From: Leptolyngbya sp. FACHB-60
GTDB taxonomy: Bacteria > Cyanobacteriota > Cyanobacteriia > Phormidesmidales > Phormidesmidaceae
Length of the DNA: 64,000 nt
NCBI RefSeq assembly: GCF_014695775.1
Contig: NZ_JACJOX010000011.1
Location: 62,001 to 126,000, forward strand
Direction of reading: 5' to 3'
The notes below the pieces were generated by a model, which saw only the letters and a list, made by a program, of their open reading frames with translations, was not told the origin of the DNA and did not search any database. Each line of letters begins with the position of its first letter. Positions within the stretch are counted from its first letter, which is position 1. Shown piece by piece: positions 42,959 to 51,808 of this stretch. The translations under genes and the position numbers were made by a program.

Positions 42959-44404
42959 CTACAACCCGCATTTTTCCTGCTGTCGGGCGATCGCTCCCTG
43001 CAACTGTGGCGTCATGCCCAGTTCTGCCCCGTCGTACAAGCGCTGAAACTCGCGCTCAAAGTGAGCCGCCACCGTGGCATTGCGAATCACCAGCAGGTTT
43101 TCGTCGTTGGTGGTGTTGGCCGCCTGGCTCCAGTTTTGCGAGCCGACCAGCACAATGTTTTGGTCGAGCACCGCAAACTTGTGGTGCAGCTTGTCGCCAG
43201 AGGGCAGAGCCGGTACTCCTACAGTGGTAATCGGATTCGCCCAGGGCACGCTGCTGTCTCGCTTGCAGCGGTGGTCAGGGATCGTGATCCCCAGCATGTC
43301 AAGGCCTTCGCTATAGCTGCGGTAGGCAAAGCCAGGGTCGATCAGGGTTTTGATGGGCACGCCCCGGTTAGCAACCGGTACCAGCTGGTTGCTAATCGCC
43401 TGCTCAGAAAATACAAACAGGGCCAGGTGGACGCTCTGAGTTGCCTGCCCCAGGGTTTTGGCAATCAGCCCGTTGACGCTCTGGGCCCAGGGCTGAGTCT
43501 TTGAGGTCGGCGAAAACTGCACCTCCAGTACCGAGCCAGGGGTCGAGACCAAAGCCGAGGTGCGATAGGGTTTTTGCAGGCCAAATAGGCTATCGGGTAG
43601 GCCACCGAGGCCGTCGCCCCACATAGTGCTAAATTCTGTCTGAAACCGCTGGGCCAGCGGTGGACTGTCGATGACCAAAATACTGTTGGCGTTCCCCCGG
43701 CTATCGGGATCCGAAAAGTCGCCGTGGGTGCAGCTCAAGGTCCAGTTCGCCGAGCCGCTAATGACGATGCGGCCGTCAATCACCATAAACTTGTGGTGCA
43801 TCAGGCCGCTGCCCTTGCTGCCGTCGGCGGTGTCATCAATGAGAGGAATACCGGCTTCAGCCAGAATGGTCAGGGCATCGCGATCGCGCAACTCCCCGTC
43901 ACTCAGCACCCCATCCTGATTGGCGTCAATAAAAGCGTACAGGTCGCTGGCCTTGGCCTCGTCGTGCTCATCAAGCTGGGCGATCGCCGCTGGGTTCCCC
44001 CGCTTTGCCATCGGCGTGCTGTAGGTGTTTTCGACTACTACCCGAATCTCTACCCCAGCTGCCTTTTGCTGGCTGAGGGCATGGGCAATCCCCGGCAGCG
44101 AAAACTCATGCACAGCAATGTCAATCGACGATTGGGCGGTGGCGATCGCGTCAATCACCACCTGCTCCAAATTATCCCCGTGCCGAGTAATGTTGCGGTA
44201 GGGGTCGGTATAGGTCGCCGCCTGGTTTTGATTAAAGTACGCCCGAATATACGGATCCTGCGGTAGAGGAGCGAGCGTGGGCAGCGTAGCCTGGCTGTGA
44301 AACTGGCTACTGACTCCCACAAACAGCAGGAGCCCAATCCCAAACCCGACCCCCCAGCGCACCCAAGGAGATTTAGGCCAGAAAGGCTTACGTGATTGAT
44401 GCAC
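42959..44404 (-). CDS. phospholipase D-like protein with an embedded EF-hand loop
   Basis: The 481-residue product has an N-terminal membrane anchor or signal (WGVGFGIGLLLFVGVSS) and two PLD catalytic motifs: HHKFMVIDGRIVISGSANW (about 205-225) and HHKFAVLDQNIVLVGSQNW (about 415-435). These H-x-K-x4-D pairs form one active site in phosphodiesterases that act on lipids or nucleic acids. Between the first strand region and motif one is DANQDGVLSDGE, a full 12-residue EF-hand loop, so calcium may control it. Likely extracytoplasmic. It is convergent with the small lyase gene. Confidence 0.9.
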   Translation of the reverse strand: MHQSRKPFWPKSPWVRWGVGFGIGLLLFVGVSSQFHSQATLPTLAPLPQDPYIRAYFNQNQAATYTDPYRNITRHGDNLEQVVIDAIATAQSSIDIAVHEFSLPGIAHALSQQKAAGVEIRVVVENTYSTPMAKRGNPAAIAQLDEHDEAKASDLYAFIDANQDGVLSDGELRDRDALTILAEAGIPLIDDTADGSKGSGLMHHKFMVIDGRIVISGSANWTLSCTHGDFSDPDSRGNANSILVIDSPPLAQRFQTEFSTMWGDGLGGLPDSLFGLQKPYRTSALVSTPGSVLEVQFSPTSKTQPWAQSVNGLIAKTLGQATQSVHLALFVFSEQAISNQLVPVANRGVPIKTLIDPGFAYRSYSEGLDMLGITIPDHRCKRDSSVPWANPITTVGVPALPSGDKLHHKFAVLDQNIVLVGSQNWSQAANTTNDENLLVIRNATVAAHFEREFQRLYDGAELGMTPQLQGAIARQQEKCGL

Positions 44405-44546
44405 AAGCTTTAAAAAAATAATTCTGCTTTTAGAAAGCCCAAGGGGAAGCGTTGGCTAACGAGGCTGGAGAAAGGGTTTAAGGTTTAAGGTGTCAGGTTC
44501 AAGGTCGTTGCCTAAACCTTGAATTCCAACTTTGAAACCTTTACTC

Positions 44547-45581
44547 ATGTCCTACGACGCTCTATTTACCAAAATCTCTGACCTAGTCATGTGCCATTCG
44601 CCTAGCGGTGCGGAGGACGAAATCAACCAACATTTGATGGCTGACTTGGCCGACTTGGGGGTAGAGCACTGGCGCGATGAGGCCGACAACATCATTGCCA
44701 AAATTCCAGGGCGCGACAACAGCCGGGCCATTGCAATCACCGCCCACAAAGATGAGATCGGCACCCTGGTCAAGAGCATCTACGCTGACGGTCGGCTGTC
44801 GGTGCGCAAGCTGGGCGGCTCGTTTGCCTGGGTCTATGGCGAGGGTGTGATGGATCTGCTCGGGGATCAGCAGACCATTAGCGGCATTTTGAGCTTTGGC
44901 TCACGCCACGTCTCCCACGAGTCGCCCCAGAAGGCCCAGCAGGAGAGCCAGCCCGTCACCTGGGAGACTGCCTGGATTGAGACTAAGCGATCGCCTGAAG
45001 AACTCGCCGCCGCAGGCATTCGCCCCGGCACCAGGGTGGTGGTGGGCAAGCACCGCAAGCGGCCCTTTCGCATGGGCAACCACATCGCCAGCTATACCCT
45101 CGACAACAAAGCCTCTCTGGCAATTTTGCTGATGCTTGCTGAGCGGCTGAAAGCACCGGCCGTAAGCGTATATCTGGTTGCTTCGGCCAAAGAAGAAGTG
45201 GGGGCGATCGGTGCCCTCTATTTCTCCCAGCGTCACCGCCTAGAAGCCTTAATTGCCCTAGAGATCTGCCCTCTGGCGGCAGAATATCCCATTCAGGCGG
45301 GGGAAATACCTGTCCTCCTCAGCCAAGATGCCTACGGCCTTTACGATGAGGGGCTAAACGCCGATCTACATCGGGCCGCCGTAGAGCACAACTTGCCGGT
45401 ACAAATGGCGATCATCAGTGGCTTTGGCAGCGATGGCTCGATCGCCATGAAGTTTGGCCATGTGTCGCGGGCCGCCTGCCTCAGTTTCCCCACCCACAAC
45501 ACCCACGGGTATGAAATCGCGCATTTAGGGGCGATCGCCCACTGCGCCGACATCCTAGAGCACTACTGTAACGACCTGTGA
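44547..45581 (+). CDS. M42-family aminopeptidase
   Basis: From the ATG at 44547 the product is 344 residues. Metal and catalytic residues of M42 glutamyl/tetrahedral aminopeptidases are visible: H in ITAHKDEIG, D in YTLDNKAS, EE in SAKEEVGAIGA, E in LEICPLA and H in PTHNTHGYE. These cytosolic enzymes trim peptides in large tetrahedral complexes. A repeat-like GGTTTAAGG stretch lies upstream and no clear ribosome site is seen. Start set at the ATG rather than the TTG 15 bases before. Confidence 0.9.
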   Translation: MSYDALFTKISDLVMCHSPSGAEDEINQHLMADLADLGVEHWRDEADNIIAKIPGRDNSRAIAITAHKDEIGTLVKSIYADGRLSVRKLGGSFAWVYGEGVMDLLGDQQTISGILSFGSRHVSHESPQKAQQESQPVTWETAWIETKRSPEELAAAGIRPGTRVVVGKHRKRPFRMGNHIASYTLDNKASLAILLMLAERLKAPAVSVYLVASAKEEVGAIGALYFSQRHRLEALIALEICPLAAEYPIQAGEIPVLLSQDAYGLYDEGLNADLHRAAVEHNLPVQMAIISGFGSDGSIAMKFGHVSRAACLSFPTHNTHGYEIAHLGAIAHCADILEHYCNDL

Positions 45582-45664
45582 CAGCCCCCCGGTTAGCGAC
45601 AACCTTTTCTAGAATGAAATAAATTCCGTCAGCTCACCCATCAAACCAGTATCGAAATAACCCC

Positions 45665-46129
45665 ATGGCCAAAACCGTCGCGGATGTAATGACCTCAAAC
45701 CCGATCTCGGTAGCCCCCGACACCGTGCTCAAGGATGCCATTCAGCTGATGGCCGACAACCACGTGGGCGGCCTACCGGTCATCAACGCAGACAACAATC
45801 TGGTGGGCATTTTGTCAGAGTCTGATCTGATGTGGCAAACCACTGGGGTCGACATGCCCGCCTACATCATGCTGCTCGACAGCGTGATCTATCTAAAGAA
45901 CCCCACCCAGTACAACCAGGAACTCCACAAAGCCCTGGGCCAACTAGTCAAAGACGTCATGACCGATCACGTCGTCACCATTACCCCTGACAAATCCCTC
46001 CGCGAAGCCGCCCACCTGATGCACGACAAGCAGGTGCGCCGTCTGCCTGTGGTAAATCCTGACGACCAGGTAGTCGGCATCCTCACCCGAGGCGACATTG
46101 TGCGGGAAATGGCCAATAGCTATACCTAG
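45665..46129 (+). CDS. tandem CBS-domain protein
   Basis: The 154-residue product consists of two CBS motifs: VADVMTSNPISVAPDTVLKDA with GGLPVINADNNLVGILSESDL, then VKDVMTDHVVTITPDKSLREA with RRLPVVNPDDQVVGILTRGDIV. A pair forms a Bateman module that binds adenosyl ligands such as AMP or ATP and acts as an energy sensor. Between them is an insert of about 45 residues with YLKNPTQYNQEL. A regulatory target is not evident in the neighbourhood. Confidence 0.95.
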   Translation: MAKTVADVMTSNPISVAPDTVLKDAIQLMADNHVGGLPVINADNNLVGILSESDLMWQTTGVDMPAYIMLLDSVIYLKNPTQYNQELHKALGQLVKDVMTDHVVTITPDKSLREAAHLMHDKQVRRLPVVNPDDQVVGILTRGDIVREMANSYT

Positions 46130-46288
46130 AAAGATGAGGCGATGGGAAAGACGAGGCGGTAAGGGGATCAACCCTCCTCATCGCCCTGACCTCACTCATC
46201 TTCTCTCCCTGCCCCACCCTTACCCCTATCGCCGATCCCCAAAATGGCCGATAGTAGAGAGAGCAGATTTGTATTTATCTCTACAAAA

Positions 46289-46951
46289 ATGGCTATCACC
46301 CCAAACTCGGTTCGAGAACTGCTCCACTCCGACGACTACGGGGATCGGCTGCGGGCGGTCAACCAAATGCGCGAATTGGACTCCTCCGATGCCTTTGAGC
46401 TAGTGCAACTAGCGGCTAACGACGGCAATGCTCGAGTGCGTTACGCCGCCATTAGCCAGATTGCCAGTTTGGGGCAGCAAGACATAGCCACCGTAGAGCC
46501 CTTACTGCGGCGATCGCTTACCGAAGACCCTGACCCTGATGTTCAAGCCGCCGCCGCCGACACCATTGGCGGGCTCAAGCTCAAAAGTGCCTACCCTCAG
46601 CTAGCTACGCTTTACCACAACACCGACGAGTGGCTGGTGAAATTTAGCATCGTGGCAGCCCTAGGTGAGCTGGGCGAGCCCCAGGCCTTTGACCTCCTGC
46701 AAGAGGCTCTAAGCTCAGACAATGAGCTGATCGCCACCGCTGCCATTGGTGCCCTGGGCGAACTGGGCGATCGCCGTGCCCTCCCACTGCTGCTCAACTA
46801 CACCACCCATCCTGACTGGCAGGTGCGCCACCGCTTAGTGCAGTCCCTGGCCCAGTTCTCTGAGCCCGATGCTAAATCGGCCCTCCAACAGCTCACCAGT
46901 GATGAGTCTGATATTGTCGCTAGCACGGCCAAACAGCACCTAGGCCTCTAA
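46289..46951 (+). CDS. nblB: HEAT-repeat protein NblB-like, phycobilisome degradation
   Basis: From the ATG at 46289 (MAITPNSVRELL) the product is 220 residues of HEAT-like repeats: DGNARVRYAAISQIASLG, DPDVQAAAADTIGGL, LVKFSIVAALGELGE, LIATAAIGALGELGDRRALPLL and DWQVRHRLVQSLAQF. The order and the first helix match NblB, a protein related to phycocyanobilin lyases that is needed for phycobilisome breakdown during nutrient starvation. It confirms a phycobilisome-bearing cyanobacterium. The upstream ATG at 46244 would add 15 residues and is less likely. No chromophore lyase partner is adjacent. Confidence 0.85.
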   Translation: MAITPNSVRELLHSDDYGDRLRAVNQMRELDSSDAFELVQLAANDGNARVRYAAISQIASLGQQDIATVEPLLRRSLTEDPDPDVQAAAADTIGGLKLKSAYPQLATLYHNTDEWLVKFSIVAALGELGEPQAFDLLQEALSSDNELIATAAIGALGELGDRRALPLLLNYTTHPDWQVRHRLVQSLAQFSEPDAKSALQQLTSDESDIVASTAKQHLGL

Positions 46952-47450
46952 AAAAAGATTTTTGCCAAGGTAAATTCACGCTTTTAAGTTACTTAACATT
47001 ACGCAATCTTCTTTTCAGGTTGCATTCCCATGCCTTAGCGATCGTGTTTAGCGTAGATAGAGTTGTGTTTGCTGTGCCGCAGGTTAGGCAGGCTCAAACA
47101 TGCTGCTCACCGGCATCCTATGCAGGTAAAGGCGTACTGAAATAGCGGTTTGCCTTAAAAGCTACCTCCCGTTGACGAAGCCCTGGCAAAGTTTGCTATA
47201 GTGAAATAGTGGTTGTACTGCTCGCTTGCAACAATTTCATCTCCACAAGTTTCTAGCCTAACTACTATTTTGGTTAAGACTTTTTGGGGAAGTGTTGTTA
47301 GAGGGTTTGCATAAAAGCAAACTTTGAGCAAGCCACGAAAAATATAAATATTTTATTGACCGTTACACATTCGTTTTTACTGGTTAATCTCTGAACTACG
47401 GGTCAGAGGTTTTAGTCACTATTAAACTCAAGACATTGGAGATGGCCTGA
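46952..47450 (+). other. long leader or promoter region without a gene
   Basis: No supported ORF in about 500 bases. Contains the likely promoter at 47172-47202 and a small GTTTGC...GCAAAC hairpin around 47307-47324. A long 5' leader or a small RNA could start here; the sequence alone does not decide. Confidence 0.4.
47172..47202 (+). promoter_or_regulatory. possible promoter with extended -10
   Basis: TTGACG at 47172-47177 and TGCTATAGT with TATAGT at 47197-47202; spacing is 19 bases, slightly long, but the TG extension supports the -10. It could drive the anti-sigma gene with a leader of about 240 bases. Confidence 0.45.
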
Positions 47451-47900
47451 GTGATAGCAACTTCTCCATCTGCACAGCAGAAAAAGTGGGACACGTTGAG
47501 TTTCGTCTCTACTCTATATTTGCAGCCTGTTCTAGAGCTTTTGCTAAGAGACGTTCCTGCGACTTGGCAGGCCGAGGTGCGGCTAGGCTTACAGGAAGCT
47601 CTTGTCAACGCGGCTAAGCACGGCAATCGCCTTGATCCGGCTAAGTGCATTTCGGTTAAATATACTACATCAGCATCTCATTTATGGTGGGTGATTACTG
47701 ACCAAGGGGGCGGGTTTAGCCATCCCTGTAGCTGCGATGAAGCCGTTGATGACAACTGCACCTTCAACCCTGGAGAATGCGGTCGCGGCCTCTATATTCT
47801 TTACCAAATATTTGACCAGGTGACCTGGTACAACGAGGGCCGAGAGCTGCACTTGAGCAAAGTAGTGCGGCAGCCCCGTCGGCTACCGCTCATTTGCTAA
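47451..47900 (+). CDS. anti-sigma factor-type Ser/Thr kinase (RsbW/SpoIIAB-like HATPase)
   Basis: The 149-residue product starts at GTG 47451 after GGAG. It has the GHKL ATPase boxes: N-box EALVNAAKHGN, G1 DQGGGF and G2 GRGLYILYQIFD. This is the RsbW-type fold, which phosphorylates an anti-sigma antagonist or binds sigma. A cysteine-containing insert (HPCSCDEAVDDNCTFNPGECG) between G1 and G2 is unusual. No antagonist or sigma gene lies beside it, so its target is unknown. Confidence 0.88.
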   Translation: MIATSPSAQQKKWDTLSFVSTLYLQPVLELLLRDVPATWQAEVRLGLQEALVNAAKHGNRLDPAKCISVKYTTSASHLWWVITDQGGGFSHPCSCDEAVDDNCTFNPGECGRGLYILYQIFDQVTWYNEGRELHLSKVVRQPRRLPLIC

Positions 47901-47926
47901 TTAATTTCGCCAAGCAATATTACAGG

Positions 47927-48265
47927 TTAGGTTTGTGAGCCGCCGTGCTCGGCTAGACGAGTTTTGCGATCGCCGTGGGTAGGGCAGGGGGGCGCTTGCA
48001 AACTGCGATTCAACCAGCCTGCGGCCTGCTCAACCCGCACCAGAGCCTCCTCAGAATTTTGCTTGAGCAAAAATACTAGGGCCGCAGCCAGCTGTTCGCT
48101 GGCACGCACCCGGCGATCGCGGCTGAGGCGGTGCCAGTCAGCGGGTTTAACCGCTAAACGCTCCGCTAGTATTTGAGCCAGCTCCAGGTCGGTTAGCTCA
48201 GCAGCCGGTTTAGCAGCCCGGGCGATCGCCTGGGGCGTCATCGACGGATCAAACGAAAAAGCCAT
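47927..48265 (-). CDS. conserved cyanobacterial protein (DUF6439-like)
   Basis: The 112-residue product is a soluble helical protein: ELTDLELAQILAERLAV, LSRDRRVRASEQLAAALVFLL, and EEALVRVEQAAGWLNRSLQAPPCPTHG. The pattern recurs in many cyanobacteria and I believe it corresponds to DUF6439, of unknown function. It is convergent with the anti-sigma-like gene and divergent from the next gene, so it is transcribed alone. Confidence 0.65.
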   Translation of the reverse strand: MAFSFDPSMTPQAIARAAKPAAELTDLELAQILAERLAVKPADWHRLSRDRRVRASEQLAAALVFLLKQNSEEALVRVEQAAGWLNRSLQAPPCPTHGDRKTRLAEHGGSQT

Positions 48266-48355
48266 AGTTACTGAAACCAGTTGGGGTTAACTAGAAGATA
48301 TACCCTGCCCCAGCAGCCCTGCTGGGTAGACATCCCTATTTCTCTATTTTGCACA

Positions 48356-48736
48356 ATGAAACTAGGCTACCGGCAAAAGCAATCTCACAGCCAGCGAGGC
48401 GCCCTAGGCAGCAGTGCCGACGAATCGCCCCGTTCTCTCGCGGAGCTTATGCACCAGCTAGAGGGGCTAGAAGCACGCCTACACCAGCTTAAGGTCGGCG
48501 TCTCTAATTTGCTACAGCTTCAGCAGATTCCAGCAGACGGTGCGCAGGAGGACGTCCAGCACTCGGCCCAGGAAGTAATTCGTTTACAGGAAGCCGCTGA
48601 TAACTTTGAGCTGGAGCTGGCCAGCCGAGTTGTATCGTGGCAGCATCTGCAAGAACCGTTCTGGCAGGCGGTGCGGTTTGGTGGGCTGGGGCTCTTGCTG
48701 GGCTGGGCTTTGGCCTGGTTTGTCTACGCCCGATAA
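48356..48736 (+). CDS. tail-anchored coiled-coil protein, unknown
   Basis: From the ATG at 48356 (MKLGYRQKQ) the product is 126 residues. A basic start is followed by a coiled coil (about 25-95; LAELMHQLEGLEARLHQLK and similar) and a single C-terminal membrane helix (VRFGGLGLLLGWALAWFVYA). So it would sit on a membrane with its coiled coil in the cytosol. I do not recognise the family. It lies just upstream of the two tRNA genes. Confidence 0.6.
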   Translation: MKLGYRQKQSHSQRGALGSSADESPRSLAELMHQLEGLEARLHQLKVGVSNLLQLQQIPADGAQEDVQHSAQEVIRLQEAADNFELELASRVVSWQHLQEPFWQAVRFGGLGLLLGWALAWFVYAR

Positions 48737-48824
48737 ACTTACCAATAAAAAATAGGCAGAACTTTTTTAAGTTGCCCAAAAGTAATTCCCCTTCCATGCT
48801 AGGATTAAAAATCGTGGATAGAGC

Positions 48825-48906
48825 GGGTCGGTGCCCGAGTGGTTAATGGGGGCGGACTGTAAATCCGCTGGCTACGCCTACGCTGGTTCAAATCCAGCCC
48901 GGCCCA
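48825..48906 (+). tRNA. tRNA-Tyr (anticodon GTA)
   Basis: Acceptor GGGTCGG pairs with CCGGCCC (one G-U), D arm CCCGAGTGGTTAATGGG, anticodon stem-loop GCGGACTGTAAATCCGC with GTA, a long class II variable arm, and the T loop GGTTCAAATCC. Discriminator A at 48906; CCA is not encoded. Confidence 0.97.
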
Positions 48907-48919
48907 TCCACGACAACTT

Positions 48920-48991
<72 letters not shown>

Positions 48992-49105
48992 TTCCAAGAT
49001 TTTGCTTAGAGTAGTTGTGCTCTGCACACTGGCGCGAGGGTTTTAGTTGCCAGTCTGTGATGGGTGGATCCCGTTCGATCGCCCTCAATTCCTCAGGGCA
49101 AGTAT

Positions 49106-50032
49106 TTACCAGAATAGATGGTTCAGCCAGTGGCGTAATGGCTGCGGCCCCTGGGGCTCTTGATAGTGAGACGGCAATAGCGCCTGAAAAGCTTGTTCTA
49201 GCTCGGCCAGAGCGGCATCAATGGCGATGCGCTTGGGTCGGGCTTGATGGGGCACATGCACGGCTGGGCCAAACCGCAGAGTAATTGGTTTACGCAAATA
49301 GAGAATTTTGGTACCGATAATCGCCACCGGGTAGATCGGTACCCCCGATCGCATGGCGTAGAGCACGGTACCGCGACGCAGGGTATGCATGTGCCCCTCT
49401 TGTTCTCCCAATCGGCCTTCGGGAAAGAGCATGACGCCGTCGCCACGGGCCAGTAAAGCCTGCACCGCCTGATCGATTTGCCGCATTTGCTGAATTGAGC
49501 TGCCGTTGGGTACATGAGTTCGAAGTTTGTCCGCCAGGGGTTTGAGATCATCCTGCCCGTTGTCGGCGGCGGCCATTACGGCCATTTCTTCCTTCCACCA
49601 GCGCTCTAGGGGAATCACGCCCCCTGCCCAGCCAATCAGCCAGCGCTTCCAGCATTTGTTGTAGAGGGTGCGGGCATCGCCCAGGATGTAGTAGTAGGGG
49701 ATGGGGGGGCAAAAGGCCAGCAGCAAGAACGGGTCTAAATGGCTGAGGTGGTTAGCAGTCAGCACATTGGGCTCGGTGGGAATATGCTCTGGATTCTCGA
49801 TGCGCACCCGAAAGCAGGCTTTGATAAAGCGGCGCATAACCCAACGGCGTATGGGACCGCTCACGCGCCGATCGGCGGTGCCTTGGGCGATCGCACTCAG
49901 CTCGTCCAAATCGATCGCAATGCACTGGCGCACCGCTGGGTTTTGCGACGTGGCTACCCCCTCCCGCACCCGCTCAATGGCCTCTGGCGTCAATGCAGCG
50001 GGTAGCTCAGCGGGTTTTAGGGTGTCGGTCAT
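49106..50032 (-). CDS. 1-acyl-glycerol-3-phosphate acyltransferase (PlsC-like)
   Basis: From the ATG at 50032 (MTDTLKPAEL) the product is 308 residues. The acyltransferase motif H-x4-D appears in TANHLSHLDPF, and the substrate motif in MLFPEGRLGEQEG; IYPVAIIG is the third block. It esterifies lysophosphatidate or a similar glycerolipid at the membrane. About 90 N-terminal residues before the domain are helical and less typical. An earlier in-frame start at 50059 cannot be excluded. Confidence 0.88.
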   Translation of the reverse strand: MTDTLKPAELPAALTPEAIERVREGVATSQNPAVRQCIAIDLDELSAIAQGTADRRVSGPIRRWVMRRFIKACFRVRIENPEHIPTEPNVLTANHLSHLDPFLLLAFCPPIPYYYILGDARTLYNKCWKRWLIGWAGGVIPLERWWKEEMAVMAAADNGQDDLKPLADKLRTHVPNGSSIQQMRQIDQAVQALLARGDGVMLFPEGRLGEQEGHMHTLRRGTVLYAMRSGVPIYPVAIIGTKILYLRKPITLRFGPAVHVPHQARPKRIAIDAALAELEQAFQALLPSHYQEPQGPQPLRHWLNHLFW

Positions 50033-50140
50033 AGCAGCGGCCCAGGTGCATCCTGACAAGGCTGCAGGACAAGATTGCTATGAGTATGGAATGTCGCCCC
50101 AGAGGATGGCTAACGTTTCCGATAATTCTTCAAATTTCCC

Positions 50141-50617
50141 TCAGCAGCCGTGGCAGGCTTTGTATTTTTGGCCGCTGCCGCACCAGCAGGGATCGCTGCG
50201 CTTGGGCTCTACTGGGGGCAGAGCATCTCCGTCCACATAGAACCAGCGCTGTTTTTGCCGCACAAAGCGCGATCGCTCATGCACCTGACCAGGTCGAGGG
50301 TCTGCATAGTAGGCAATGAACTCGACAACGCCTTTGCTGTCAGCCGCCTGTCCAGCCTCGGTGGCAATTACTCGCAGCCCCAACCAGGTGGTCGTCGCCA
50401 CGCTCTGCCCGATGGCGGCCCGCTGCCCCCCGTACCGCTGAGTCGGGTGATGGGTGGCGATCAGATAGTCAATGTCGCCCTGGTAATAGGCCGTGTAACG
50501 CGATCGCATCAGCGCCGCCGCTGTCGGTGCCTCAGCCTTACCTAGTAGATAAGGCTGACAACAATCCCCAAAGTCCCCACTGCCGCAAGGACACCGATCA
50601 GTAGCTCCTATCCCCAT
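50141..50617 (-). CDS. YchJ-family SEC-C motif protein
   Basis: The 158-residue product has the YchJ/UPF0225 layout: an N-terminal zinc motif CPCGSGDFGDCC, the middle domain with ALMRSRYTAYYQGDIDYLIATHHP and RERSRFVRQ-type strand, and a C-terminal SEC-C motif CWCGSGQKYKACHGC. SEC-C motifs bind zinc and contact ribosomes or SecB-like partners. Function is unknown. It lies close behind the DUF4268 gene on the same strand. Confidence 0.92.
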   Translation of the reverse strand: MGIGATDRCPCGSGDFGDCCQPYLLGKAEAPTAAALMRSRYTAYYQGDIDYLIATHHPTQRYGGQRAAIGQSVATTTWLGLRVIATEAGQAADSKGVVEFIAYYADPRPGQVHERSRFVRQKQRWFYVDGDALPPVEPKRSDPCWCGSGQKYKACHGC

Positions 50618-50648
50618 GCGCTACGCACCCATCCACTCTCCTAGCTCT

Positions 50649-51689
50649 CTACCCCCGAGGCCGCGCCGGCAAAACCAGCGTATCTGTCATAGCCGCCCGC
50701 TTGGGCAGGGGCTGATAGCCGTTGGCGTCGAGTCGCTTGATGCGGTCAAAGAAGGCTTCGTAGAACCGCTCTAGGCAGTCGCAGAACCAAGCTTGGTAAT
50801 CGGGCCAGCGATCGCGATTGTCTAAATCCACCTCTGCAAGGGTGCTAGCCACCATACAAGCCTGATCGCCGGTGCCGTCCCAGATCAGGGGCAGGCCCAT
50901 TTCGTCGACAATGGCCTCGCGCTCTTCGGCCAGCAGGTGAAAGTGGGGCTGGGCGTCAATGCCTGAGAGCAGCAGCTCGGTGTAGAGGCTGCCGTGGTCG
51001 CGGTCGAGAATGGCGTTGAGGCGAAATCCAGCTCGGGCGATGGCAAAGCCAATGGTGGCTTCAGGGGTGGGCGAACCGGGCTTAACCAAACTGCCCTGGC
51101 GATCCATGCGATCGCATAACCCGCTCCAAAACTCTAGATTCTGCTGTTGTAGAGGCGTCAGTAGCTCCGGCTCCTTGGGGGCAACGTCCTCAGTGTCTTC
51201 GGCTTCTAAATCCGCTTCGCTATCGTCTACAGCTCCGCACATCGGTATAAAGTTGGCGGCCATGGCCGCCTTGCCAATCTGCCAGAGCTCTACGGTCAGT
51301 CCTAAAAACGTGATCTCACTGCTTTGATTAAGCCAGTCAAAAGTTAGCGCCGCTGCCTCAGAAAAATCGGGGGCGACCCAGAGCACCGCGTTAGCATTCT
51401 CGGCGGCAGCCCAAGCCAGCAGCTGGCCCAGTTCGAGTAAGTCAGGCTCTTCTAAGTGAGCTACCACTAAAACCAGCGACCCGGTGTCGGCCTCATTCAG
51501 CAGGGCATAGCCCAGCTCAGCGAGGGAATCCGTCTCTGGTGGGTCTAAACTCAGCCCAGCCGCTTCGCCCAGCAGATCTAGGGTCTCTGCCTCAATGAGC
51601 CACTGCTGAAAATCGGCCTGGGTCTGCCAATAGTCGGTAGGGTCGAGTTTTTGCAGTCGTCCCAGCTTTGGTTTGGCAGCTCGCTTAGG
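50649..51689 (-). CDS. DUF4268 protein, restriction-nuclease-like fold
   Basis: From GTG 51689 (start PKRAAKPKLGRL) the product is 346 residues; a GTG at 51752 would give 367. The C-terminal half, with LTPLQQQNLEFWSGLCDRM, FRLNAILDRDHGSLYTELLLSG and WPDYQAWFCDCLERFYEAF, is the DUF4268 domain. The N-terminal half with LDLLGEAAGLSLDPPETD, SLVLVVAHLEEPD and ANAVLWVAPDFSEA has the order of a PD-(D/E)xK-like core seen in such proteins. Many members are orphan and chromosomal. Function is not known. Confidence 0.7.
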   Translation of the reverse strand, partial: PKRAAKPKLGRLQKLDPTDYWQTQADFQQWLIEAETLDLLGEAAGLSLDPPETDSLAELGYALLNEADTGSLVLVVAHLEEPDLLELGQLLAWAAAENANAVLWVAPDFSEAAALTFDWLNQSSEITFLGLTVELWQIGKAAMAANFIPMCGAVDDSEADLEAEDTEDVAPKEPELLTPLQQQNLEFWSGLCDRMDRQGSLVKPGSPTPEATIGFAIARAGFRLNAILDRDHGSLYTELLLSGIDAQPHFHLLAEEREAIVDEMGLPLIWDGTGDQACMVASTLAEVDLDNRDRWPDYQAWFCDCLERFYEAFFDRIKRLDANGYQPLPKRAAMTDTLVLPARPRG

Positions 51690-51808
51690 CACAGGTGATT
51701 CGCTCTGGCAAAGGGCAATAGTTGATCCTATTATGGCGCGCCATCGACCCACAGCGATGCCTTATCCTGACAGCGTTTCCTCTGAGACGCACCCAACTAT
51801 AGAGCCAA

